A stretch of DNA of 58,281 nt. Source: Verrucomicrobiota bacterium. GTDB lineage: Bacteria > Verrucomicrobiota > Verrucomicrobiia > Limisphaerales > JACPZS01. This document shows positions 46,256 to 53,576 of this stretch, in pieces. A program made the position numbers and the translations under genes. Location: contig JACPZS010000101.1 in the NCBI GenBank assembly GCA_016195385.1, positions 1 through 58,281 of the forward strand, in the 5' to 3' direction. The notes under the pieces were generated by a model. The model saw nothing but the letters and a program-made list of their open reading frames with translations. It was not told the origin of the DNA and ran no database searches. The stretch's first letter is position 1. Each line of letters opens with the position of its first letter.

Positions 46256-49027
46256 TCACCGGGCGTCCAACGCGGCGACGGCGGCGCGGAGTTTGCGCTC
46301 AATGGCTTGCAGGCGTTCGAGCGCGACGATTTTTGCGCCCTCAAGTTCGGTGACGTAGAACGTGTCGATGGCGGCGCCTTTCTCCGTGGAAATTTTCGCG
46401 AGTGAAATATCCAGCCCCAGTTCCGCAAGCGCATGTGAAATCGTGTAAAGCAGGCCAACGCGGTCTTCAGTTTCCACGTCGATGACGGTCGCGCTGGCAG
46501 AGGTTTCGTGATCGAAATGGATGACCGTTGGGATGCGCTCGCCTTCGAGGGGGCGATAGAGCGGCGCCGCGGTCGTTTGTCGCGCGATGAGCGCCGCAAA
46601 ATCAACTTTGTCGGTGAGCGCCGTCTGGAGCAGGCGCTCGAATTTCTCCCGCTCCTCGCGGTTGGCGAGCTTGCCGGTGTGCGCGTCATGCACGAAGAAC
46701 GTATCGAGGATGATGCCATCTTCGCGCGAAAAAATCTGCGCGCTGAGAATGTTCAAGCCGGCCGCCGTCAGTGACCCGGCGATTTTGCTGAACAGGCCGG
46801 AGAGATCCCACGTGCAGACTTGGACGGCGCTGTAGCCGCGGTTCGGCTCGTGATGCCAATTCACGACCCCTTCACGTCCGGTGCTGTCCGCCGCCAGCCA
46901 GTGGGCCATCAAGCGATGAACCAGATTGACATCTTCGGTCACTTGTTCGGCGGTGTGGATCTGGCAGTAGCGCGCGGGCAAACCGTTCAGGTGGGCGGCG
47001 ATTTCGTCGTCGGCGATGTTCCTGGTGGCGAGCCGGCGAACTTGTTGCGCCAGTTGCTCGCGCTGTTTTTCCTGCGCGCGAATGAAATCAGTTCCGCCAC
47101 GCAGCAGGCGCGAGGTCCGTTGGTGCAGCGTCCAAAGCAGCGTCTCCTTGAAATCGTTCCAGAGCTTGTCGCTGGTGCCCATCGAGTCGGCGAAAGTGTG
47201 GAGGGTCAGCAAGTCGAGGTTCTCCGCGGTTTTGAGCCTGCCGGCGAAGCTGTGAATCACCGCTGGATCATCCAGATCGCGGCGCTGGGAGATTTGCACC
47301 ATCATCAAATGATGCTCGATCACGAGCCGCAGCGATTCCGTGACGGCCGGCGCAAGTTTCAAACGTCGGGCGACGCGCGCCGCCAATTCACTGCCGACCT
47401 CGGCGTGTTGCCGGCCGGGAATGGCCTTGCCGGCATCATGGAGCAGCAGCGCCAGATAGAGCACGAACGGCCGTTCGATGTTTTGGAAAATTTCCGTGTA
47501 GTGATTGAACGGCGGCTTCTCCGCGCCACGAATCTGGTCGAGCTTCTCGAGGCACATCAAGGTGTGTTCGTCGGCGGCGTATTGGTGATAAAATTCGTGC
47601 TGCACGAGACAGGTTAACTTCCCAAACTCGGGCAGAAATTTGCCGAGCAGTCCGACTTCGTGCATCGCACGGAGCACGTGGGCCACGTTGCCGCGCTGGT
47701 TGAGAATTTCGAGGAACGTCTCATGCACGTGTTCGTCGGCGAGAAAGACGCGGTTGACGAGCGCCAGTTCCTGCCGGATCCATTGCGCCAATTCGGGGTG
47801 AAGCTTGAGGCCGCGCTGTTGGGTGTAAAGAAACACGCGCATCAACCGTCGCGGCTGATCGCGAAACACCCGGCGCGAGGCGGCGTGAATTTCGCCGTCC
47901 AGGATTTGGAAGCCGTCCACGCCTTGTTCACTAGCACTGCGACCACGGCCGCGCCACAGCCCGCGCAAGGAGGGCAATCGTTTCTGTGGCTTGAGCAAGG
48001 CCAGGCGTTGTTCCAGCGTCCGCGTGAACAGGTCAATCGTCCGTGCGTGCGTGTAGAAATCGCGCATGAATTTTTCGAGCCGCGCCATGGGCGAGCGATC
48101 CAGATAGCCAAGGTGATGCGCGACGGTGGGCTGGAGACTTTTCGGCAGCACATCGATGGCCCGATCGACGTGATAGTGCAGCTCCGTGCGTGCGCGCAGC
48201 AGGAAATCGTAGGCTGTCTCCATTTGCTTGCGTTCCGTGGCGGTGATTTGCCCGTGCGCCTCCAACTCGCTCAGTGAACCAAGGCGATACTTGAACGAGG
48301 TCATCCACAGCAGGTTCTGATAATCGCGCAACCCGCCGCAGCCGTTCTTGATATTTGGCTCCTGCATGCAGGCGGAGTTGCCGAACTTGGCCCGGCGCGT
48401 GGCTTGATCCGCCAGCCGCGCCGCGATGTAGGCTTTCTCGAAGCCCTTGACGCAGCGCTCGCGCACCATCTGCCGCATGCCCTTGAAGAGGCTCTCATTG
48501 CCGGTGATCAGTCGCGCTTCGATGAGCGAGGTTTTGGACTGCATGTCGCTGTTCGCGACGGTCACGCAATCGCCGATGCTGCGCGTGGCGTGCCCGACCT
48601 TCAGCCCGATGTCCCACAGCGTGTAGAGAACCCCCTCGGTCAGCGCTTTCAAATACGGCAGAGGCGCGCCGCGCGAAACCAGGCTGCCATCGTGCAGAAA
48701 CATGAAATCGATGTCGCTGCGCGGGTTGAGTTCGCCGCGACCGTAACCGCCGATGGCGACCAATGCCCAGTTCTCCGAATTCCTGGCCGGCGGAAGGTCG
48801 CGCTGCACGGCTTGCGCGAGGTAGCGCAACAGCACGTCCATCATCGCCGCGCGCGCCTGGCAGACCTCCAGCCCGCCGCCGCCGCCGCGATGGAAAATTT
48901 TGAGGCGATGATTCTCCACTTTCAGAAAATTCTTGTAGCGCGCCAGTTCCTGGGCGGGCTGGCGATTCGGCGGGAGCACGAGCCGGCGCGCGGCATCCGC
49001 TTCCATTTTTTCCAACAAGGTCGGCAT
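46256..49027 (-). CDS. glnD: Protein-PII uridylyltransferase/uridylyl-removing enzyme
   Basis: A 923-residue cytoplasmic nitrogen-sensing enzyme that adds UMP to PII proteins when glutamine is low and removes it when glutamine is high. The nucleotidyltransferase site is IGGYGRGELNPRSDIDFMFL (residues about 92-111). The HD domain for de-uridylylation contains HQYAADEHTLMCLEKLDQ and LLLHDAGKAIPGRQHAEVG. Two C-terminal ACT domains sense glutamine (VCTWDLSGLFSKIAGSLTAA and VETEDRVGLLYTISHALAEL). Length is normal. It is the only sizeable gene on the minus strand and is divergent from the sigma-factor gene with 149 bases between. No glnB or amtB is adjacent. Confidence 0.95.
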   Translation of the reverse strand: MPTLLEKMEADAARRLVLPPNRQPAQELARYKNFLKVENHRLKIFHRGGGGGLEVCQARAAMMDVLLRYLAQAVQRDLPPARNSENWALVAIGGYGRGELNPRSDIDFMFLHDGSLVSRGAPLPYLKALTEGVLYTLWDIGLKVGHATRSIGDCVTVANSDMQSKTSLIEARLITGNESLFKGMRQMVRERCVKGFEKAYIAARLADQATRRAKFGNSACMQEPNIKNGCGGLRDYQNLLWMTSFKYRLGSLSELEAHGQITATERKQMETAYDFLLRARTELHYHVDRAIDVLPKSLQPTVAHHLGYLDRSPMARLEKFMRDFYTHARTIDLFTRTLEQRLALLKPQKRLPSLRGLWRGRGRSASEQGVDGFQILDGEIHAASRRVFRDQPRRLMRVFLYTQQRGLKLHPELAQWIRQELALVNRVFLADEHVHETFLEILNQRGNVAHVLRAMHEVGLLGKFLPEFGKLTCLVQHEFYHQYAADEHTLMCLEKLDQIRGAEKPPFNHYTEIFQNIERPFVLYLALLLHDAGKAIPGRQHAEVGSELAARVARRLKLAPAVTESLRLVIEHHLMMVQISQRRDLDDPAVIHSFAGRLKTAENLDLLTLHTFADSMGTSDKLWNDFKETLLWTLHQRTSRLLRGGTDFIRAQEKQREQLAQQVRRLATRNIADDEIAAHLNGLPARYCQIHTAEQVTEDVNLVHRLMAHWLAADSTGREGVVNWHHEPNRGYSAVQVCTWDLSGLFSKIAGSLTAAGLNILSAQIFSREDGIILDTFFVHDAHTGKLANREEREKFERLLQTALTDKVDFAALIARQTTAAPLYRPLEGERIPTVIHFDHETSASATVIDVETEDRVGLLYTISHALAELGLDISLAKISTEKGAAIDTFYVTELEGAKIVALERLQAIERKLRAAVAALDAR

Positions 49028-49176
49028 CGCGGGAAACTAGGCGGAAGCCCGGAGTCGCGCAAGATTGCACGCGTGGACGGCTGCGTACGGCTCCCGAACG
49101 TTGAGCGTTGCCCGCGCCCGCGGCTCATTTCAAACGCAACCTTGTCGCGCCGCCGGTTTTTGTTAGCGTGCGTTTG

Positions 49177-49788
49177 ATGTCCGTGAATCCAGATCCCGAT
49201 GCCGCCCTGATGCTGCGTGTGCAGCGGGGCGACGCAGCGGCGTTTGAAGTATTGGTCGAGAAATACAAGCAGCCGGTGATAAACCTCGCCTATCGCACCG
49301 TGCAGGATTTGACCGAAGCGGAGGATCTGGCGCAACAAGTTTTCATCCAGGTCTTCAAAGCCGCGGATCGCTACCGCGTCTCGGCCAAGTTTTCGACGTG
49401 GCTGTTCACCATCGCGCGCAATCTGTGCCTCAACGAACTCCGCCGCCGCTCGCGCCATCCCGCCGAATCCATGGACGCGTCGCGCCCCGACAACGAAGAC
49501 GAGCCGTTGCGGCAGTATGAAGACACAAAGAATTTTTCGCCGCCCGACGAGATGCTCCAGCATGAGTTGACGCAAAAAATTCAGGAAGCCCTCGCTGGCT
49601 TGCCGGAGAACCAACGCACCGCCATCCTCCTCTTTCGCGAACAGGAAATGTCATACGAGGAAATCACCGAAGTGCTCGGCTGCTCGCTGTCGGCAACCAA
49701 ATCGCTCATCCACCGCGCGCGCGAAACTCTGAAGCAGAAGCTCAAGCCCTACCTCCACTCCGGCGCATGGCGCGAGTCGCCAAATTGA
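49177..49788 (+). CDS. ECF-type RNA polymerase sigma factor
   Basis: A 203-residue sigma-70 family protein. Region 2 has LVEKYKQPVINLAYRTVQDL followed by EAEDLAQQVFIQVFKAADRY (the -10 binding helix), and KFSTWLFTIARNLCLNELRR. Region 4 has ALAGLPENQRTAILLFREQE and SYEEITEVLGCSLSATKSLI with its helix-turn-helix. The ATG at 49177 is chosen over a more upstream in-frame codon whose extra residues match nothing. The next gene, 41 bases downstream, looks like its anti-sigma factor, so this is probably a membrane-sensed stress regulator. Confidence 0.92.
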   Translation: MSVNPDPDAALMLRVQRGDAAAFEVLVEKYKQPVINLAYRTVQDLTEAEDLAQQVFIQVFKAADRYRVSAKFSTWLFTIARNLCLNELRRRSRHPAESMDASRPDNEDEPLRQYEDTKNFSPPDEMLQHELTQKIQEALAGLPENQRTAILLFREQEMSYEEITEVLGCSLSATKSLIHRARETLKQKLKPYLHSGAWRESPN

Positions 49789-49829
49789 ATGCAACTTTGA
49801 TCGCCACCCGGTTATTAAAGGATCACAAA

Positions 49830-50333
49830 ATGAACGAATCGGCTTACCAACAACTCCGCGAGATTGCCTGGAAGCGGCGGCTGACACCGCTCGAAGAAAA
49901 AGAAATGGTGGCGTATCTGTCCCTCCTTCCAGAAGAACAAGCCGCGTGGGACGAAGAGCGCCAGTTGACTCAATTGCTCCAACGATTGCCGGATGCGCCG
50001 GTCGCTTCCAATTTCACGGCGCAAGTCATGCAAGCGGTGCATCGTGAATTTGCTGACGCGCCGCGAACCGTTGAGAAAAAAACTTGGTGGTCCGTTCTAG
50101 CCGGGCGCTGGCTGCCCCGCACGGCCACCGCATTCGTGCTGGTGGCCGCCGGGATGTCAGCGTGGCAGCAGATGCGCATTTCCCGACGTCTTGATACCGC
50201 GCGGAGTCTGACAGCGGTTTCACCGGTCGCCGGATCGCAAGACGTGGAGGTCTGGCAGGATTTCGACGCCATTCTCCGGCTTGGCCAGCTTTCGGCCCAG
50301 GTCGATACGGACCTGCTCAAGGCGCTGCAATAA
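49830..50333 (+). CDS. Probable anti-sigma factor, single-pass membrane protein
   Basis: A 167-residue protein starting at ATG 49830. The N-terminal half is a cytoplasmic helical module (LREIAWKRRLTPLEEKEMVA, then LLPEEQAAWDEERQLTQLLQ) reminiscent of anti-sigma domains that clamp ECF factors. It lacks an obvious zinc-binding HxxxCxxC. A single hydrophobic helix (ATAFVLVAAGMSAWQQM, residues about 101-118) leads to a periplasmic C-terminus. Its place directly after the sigma gene is the strongest evidence. Confidence 0.65.
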   Translation: MNESAYQQLREIAWKRRLTPLEEKEMVAYLSLLPEEQAAWDEERQLTQLLQRLPDAPVASNFTAQVMQAVHREFADAPRTVEKKTWWSVLAGRWLPRTATAFVLVAAGMSAWQQMRISRRLDTARSLTAVSPVAGSQDVEVWQDFDAILRLGQLSAQVDTDLLKALQ

Positions 50334-50344
50334 TTGGTGTCATC

Positions 50345-51343
50345 ATGCGTTCGCAATTTCAATTCGCTCTGTTACACGGACTCGGCTTGGCGCTCATCGC
50401 TTCGAGTGCTTCCGCAGCGCAACTGCCCGGCAGTTCGACGACGAATGGTGCCGCCTCGACAAAACCAGCGTGGGATGTCAAAGCCAGCCCGGCGGCACCC
50501 CGTACGCCAGTGGATTTTTTCCGCCAATTACTGGTCCTGCCCGAAAACGAACGCGAACTCGCGCTGGCGGCAAAACCCGAACCACAACGAACCCAAATTC
50601 GCGCGAAACTGCTTGAATACGCCGCCCTGCCCACTGGCGAACGGGAAGGCAAACTCCGCGCGGCGGAATTGCACTGGTACTTCGAGCCGCTCGTAATGCT
50701 GGTGCCCAGCAATCGCGTCGTGAGGCTTGCGGCCATCCCTGCGCCGGATCGCCGCATCATCGAACAGCGCCTGGCGCAATGGGACAAACTGCCCGACGAC
50801 ATGAAGAAAAACGTGCTCGAGAAACAGCGTGCCCAGCAATCCGTGCTGGCCCTCGGCACGAATACCGCTCCAGTGGCGCAGTTTGCGCCGGTCTTAAATC
50901 CCGAATTGAAAGCCCGGCGCGAGCGCGACGTGGCCGCGTGGAATCAGCAGTCGGCGCAACAGCGCGAAAAAATGGTGGGCCGGTTTGAAAATTTTTTCAC
51001 CCAGCCGGCTCCTGAAAGAGAAAAAACGCTCCGGGTTCTGCCCGACGCCGAACGGTTGCAAATGGAAAAAACTTTGCAGGCTTTTGCGAAATTGCCGCCG
51101 TCCCAGCGCCAGTCCTGCATTACTTCCTTCCGCAAGTTCGATTCGCTGCCACCCGGCGAGCGCGACCAATTTCTGAGAACCGCCGAACGCTGGCGCACGA
51201 TGACGCCGGAGGAGCGTGCGACGTGGCGCAAACTGGTGTTGCAACTGCCCCCGCTCCCGCCGGAAAGTTTACCACCCTTGCCGCCGCCCCCCGCACCTCG
51301 TGCTTCGCAATCGGTGGTTTCGTCAACCAACGCGCAACCTTAG
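50345..51343 (+). CDS. Exported DUF3106-domain protein
   Basis: A 332-residue protein with a signal peptide (LGLALIASSASA, cut before AQLPGS). The rest consists of repeated short helical units like those of DUF3106: LLVLPENERELALAAKPEPQ, ENFFTQPAPEREKTLRVLPD, FAKLPPSQRQSCITSFRKFD, and WRTMTPEERATWRKLVLQLP. It ends in a proline-rich tail. It follows the anti-sigma gene by 11 bases and is probably in the same operon. Such proteins often lie next to ECF sigma/anti-sigma pairs. A periplasmic sensing role, as in CpxP/Spy-type helical proteins, is only a guess. Confidence 0.8.
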   Translation: MRSQFQFALLHGLGLALIASSASAAQLPGSSTTNGAASTKPAWDVKASPAAPRTPVDFFRQLLVLPENERELALAAKPEPQRTQIRAKLLEYAALPTGEREGKLRAAELHWYFEPLVMLVPSNRVVRLAAIPAPDRRIIEQRLAQWDKLPDDMKKNVLEKQRAQQSVLALGTNTAPVAQFAPVLNPELKARRERDVAAWNQQSAQQREKMVGRFENFFTQPAPEREKTLRVLPDAERLQMEKTLQAFAKLPPSQRQSCITSFRKFDSLPPGERDQFLRTAERWRTMTPEERATWRKLVLQLPPLPPESLPPLPPPPAPRASQSVVSSTNAQP

Positions 51344-51409
51344 CCGTCTTGTTTGCGATGGCGGAGTGGCATGCAATTCTTAGGGTTTGAAGTTCTTCGG
51401 CCGATTCGT

Positions 51410-51808
51410 ATGCTTGTGCGTGTGAAGAAGTGGCTCAAAACAGTTGTGACGATTTTCCTGCTGGCCTTGTGGCTGCCGGCCACATCGCACCCGCTGTTAG
51501 AGCAGGCAGGCTGGATTCACACGCCTCATGCGGATGGTGTTCCCGATACGGACAAAGATCATGATGCGGCAGACGGCCTTTGCCGCATCGCCTCGACTGA
51601 TGTTCACGTGCCGCAACCCGAATTGAGCGGCGGGATACTATTGTCGTCGCTGGATTTCTTCTCCACACTCGTGGCGTTGGTTGACGCGTCGCTCGCGCTT
51701 CCCAATGGCCCCGCACCACCCGGCGCGGCTCCACCCGAACTTTCACACACCTGGCAGTTTGCATTTCGCGCGTCGCTTCCTCCACGCGCGCCTTCCCTGA
51801 TTTCTTAA
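51410..51808 (+). CDS. Small exported protein preceding the metal-efflux genes
   Basis: A 132-residue protein from ATG 51410 (an ATG at 51371 would add 13 residues). It has one N-terminal hydrophobic segment (WLKTVVTIFLLALWLPATSH), then a short His/Asp-containing stretch (WIHTPHADGVPDTDKDHDAA) that could bind metal. The closing HTWQFAFRASLPPRAPSLIS resembles the C-terminus of small proteins found ahead of some efflux operons, from memory. Probably periplasmic; function unknown. It is separated from the TolC-like gene by the two hairpins at 51807-51860. Confidence 0.55.
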   Translation: MLVRVKKWLKTVVTIFLLALWLPATSHPLLEQAGWIHTPHADGVPDTDKDHDAADGLCRIASTDVHVPQPELSGGILLSSLDFFSTLVALVDASLALPNGPAPPGAAPPELSHTWQFAFRASLPPRAPSLIS

Positions 51809-51860
51809 TCCTGCTTTCGGCAGGATTCCTCCCTCGTTTTCGGGCGTTGTTCTTCGCCCG
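51807..51860 (+). terminator. Two tandem hairpins between the small protein and the TolC-like gene
   Basis: The first hairpin, AATCCTGC-TTTCG-GCAGGATT, has a perfect eight-base-pair stem, overlaps the stop codon of the upstream gene and is followed after a few bases by CTCGTTTT. The second, CGGGCG-(8)-CGCCCG, spans 51841-51860 and is followed by a T-rich stretch. Together they could terminate or attenuate transcription before the efflux genes, or protect the 3' end of the first message. No known metal riboswitch consensus was recognised. Confidence 0.5.
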
Positions 51861-51904
51861 CGTTGTTCCCTTGTTCAATTTCGTTGGTCGCAGTGTGTCA
51901 TTTT

Positions 51905-53227
51905 ATGAATCGAAACTCTTTGAAAACTCTGTGCCGCCGCTGGCGGCTTGCAGTTTGGTTGACCGTGCTGGGAAGCGCGGCGCATCTAGTTGACGGTGCG
52001 GAAACTCCGTCAGCCGGAACGAACGCGCCTCTGGTCACGCTGGACGCGCTCGTCGCCGAGGTGCTGGAGCACAATCCTGAACTGAACTTCTACCGCGCCG
52101 AGATTGCCGCTGCCCGGGGCGAGCGGCGCACCGCGGGCACCCTGGCGAATCCCGAAGTGTCCGCCACGCTCGGCAACAAGCGCGTGAGCGGCATCGGTGA
52201 TGGCGTGGCGTGGTCGGTGTCCGCGCAGCAGACGATTGAATGGCCGGGACGCGTGCCGCTGCGGAAGGCGATTGCCAACCAGCAAATCAAACTGGCGGAA
52301 CTTGGGCTGGACCAATTCAACGCGGCTCTGGCGGCGCGCACCCGCGCGCTCGGCGTCACGTTATTTGCCGCGCAGGAGAAAGCCGCCGCCACGCGCGAAG
52401 TCGCCGACCGTTTTCAATCCCTCCGCGAAGTGCTCGTGCAGCGCGATCCCGCCGGACTCACGCCCACGCTGGAGACGCGCATCATCGAGGCCACTGAACT
52501 CACGCTGCACCGGCGCGCGAGCGAGGCGGCGACGACGGAGCAGGCCGCGTTGCTGGAATTGAACCAACTGCGGGGCCGGCCGTTGACGGAGACGATGAAG
52601 GTGCAGCGGCCAGCCCTCAGCCTGCCACCCGCGCGAAGCACGGACGCGCTGCTCGGCGCCGCGCTCACGAACAACTTCGAGTTGCAGATGCGCCGCGCGG
52701 AACTGGAACAGCAAGGCTTCAAAGTCTCGCTGGCCAGGAACGAGCGGAATCCGGCGTTCAGCGTCGGGCCGTATCTTTCGCAGGAGCGCACCGGGGATCG
52801 GGAGACGCAAGTCGGCATCGGCGTGACCGTGCCGCTGCCGTTGTGGAACCGGAACAGGGGCAGCATCGAAACGGCGGAAGCGCGTCAGCAACAGGCCGCG
52901 ACTTCCCTGCTCGTCGCGCAACGGCAAATCGAACGGCAGGTGGCCGAGCAGGCGATGCGCTATCAGGCCAAACTTGCCGAAATGGCGAAGTGGCGGCCCG
53001 ATTCCGTTCAGAAGTTTCAGGAAGCGGCGGCGCTCGCGGATCGGCATTACCGGCTCGGTGCGGTGCCGATTGCCACCTACGTCGAACTGCAAAAGCAATA
53101 CCTTGAAGCCGTCGAAGCGTTGCTCGACACCAGGACGGAAGCACTTGAAGCGGGGCAGCAATTGGAACTGCTCACAGGTGTTTCGCTCTCCATCACCCAC
53201 ACGTCGGCCAAGGAGGAAACGAAATGA
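51905..53227 (+). CDS. czcC: TolC-family outer-membrane efflux protein (CzcC-like)
   Basis: A 440-residue protein of the outer membrane efflux family. The ATG at 51905 gives a signal-like start (LAVWLTVLGSAAHLVDGAET). Two long coiled-coil repeats follow: LVAEVLEHNPELNFYRAEIA in the first and AALTNNFELQMRRAELEQQG in the second. FSVGPYLSQERTGDRETQVG with VTVPLPLWNRNRGSIETAEA is characteristic of CzcC-type proteins. It would form the outer-membrane channel of a heavy-metal RND pump. Its stop overlaps the DUF3147 start by four bases. Confidence 0.9.
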   Translation: MNRNSLKTLCRRWRLAVWLTVLGSAAHLVDGAETPSAGTNAPLVTLDALVAEVLEHNPELNFYRAEIAAARGERRTAGTLANPEVSATLGNKRVSGIGDGVAWSVSAQQTIEWPGRVPLRKAIANQQIKLAELGLDQFNAALAARTRALGVTLFAAQEKAAATREVADRFQSLREVLVQRDPAGLTPTLETRIIEATELTLHRRASEAATTEQAALLELNQLRGRPLTETMKVQRPALSLPPARSTDALLGAALTNNFELQMRRAELEQQGFKVSLARNERNPAFSVGPYLSQERTGDRETQVGIGVTVPLPLWNRNRGSIETAEARQQQAATSLLVAQRQIERQVAEQAMRYQAKLAEMAKWRPDSVQKFQEAAALADRHYRLGAVPIATYVELQKQYLEAVEALLDTRTEALEAGQQLELLTGVSLSITHTSAKEETK

Positions 53228-53574
53228 CCTACACCATTCTCAAGTTCGCCATCTCCGCCGCCGTGCTCGTGGCCGTGTCAGAGCTTGCCAAGCGCAGTTC
53301 GTTCGCGGGCGGCCTGCTCGTATCGCTGCCGCTCACGTCGTTGCTTGCGATGATGTGGCTGTGGCGCGACACGCACGACAGCGCGAAAATCTCCGCGCTC
53401 TCGACAAGCATCTTCTGGCTCGTGTTGCCGTCGCTCGTGCTGTTCGTGCTGCTTCCCGCGTTGCTCAAACGTGGCGTCGCGTTCTGGCCTTCACTGGGAA
53501 TTTCCGTGACTGCGATGCTCGCCAGCTACGGCGCGATGCTGTTCGGCCTCGGAAAATTCGGAATCAAGCTCTGA
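53224..53574 (+). CDS. DUF3147-type small membrane protein
   Basis: A 116-residue protein with about four transmembrane helices (LKFAISAAVLVAVSELAK; FAGGLLVSLPLTSLLAMMWL; SIFWLVLPSLVLFVLLPALL; SLGISVTAMLASYGAMLFGL). Proteins of this type are commonly encoded next to CzcA-like pumps, and this one lies between czcC and czcA with four-base and two-base spacing. Its role in efflux is unknown. Confidence 0.75.
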   Translation: MTYTILKFAISAAVLVAVSELAKRSSFAGGLLVSLPLTSLLAMMWLWRDTHDSAKISALSTSIFWLVLPSLVLFVLLPALLKRGVAFWPSLGISVTAMLASYGAMLFGLGKFGIKL

Positions 53575-53576
53575 CC

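Noticed and set aside
51807..51904. A metal-sensing riboswitch (NiCo type) before czcC
   Set aside because: Only two simple hairpins are visible; I could not find the conserved core of a known class.
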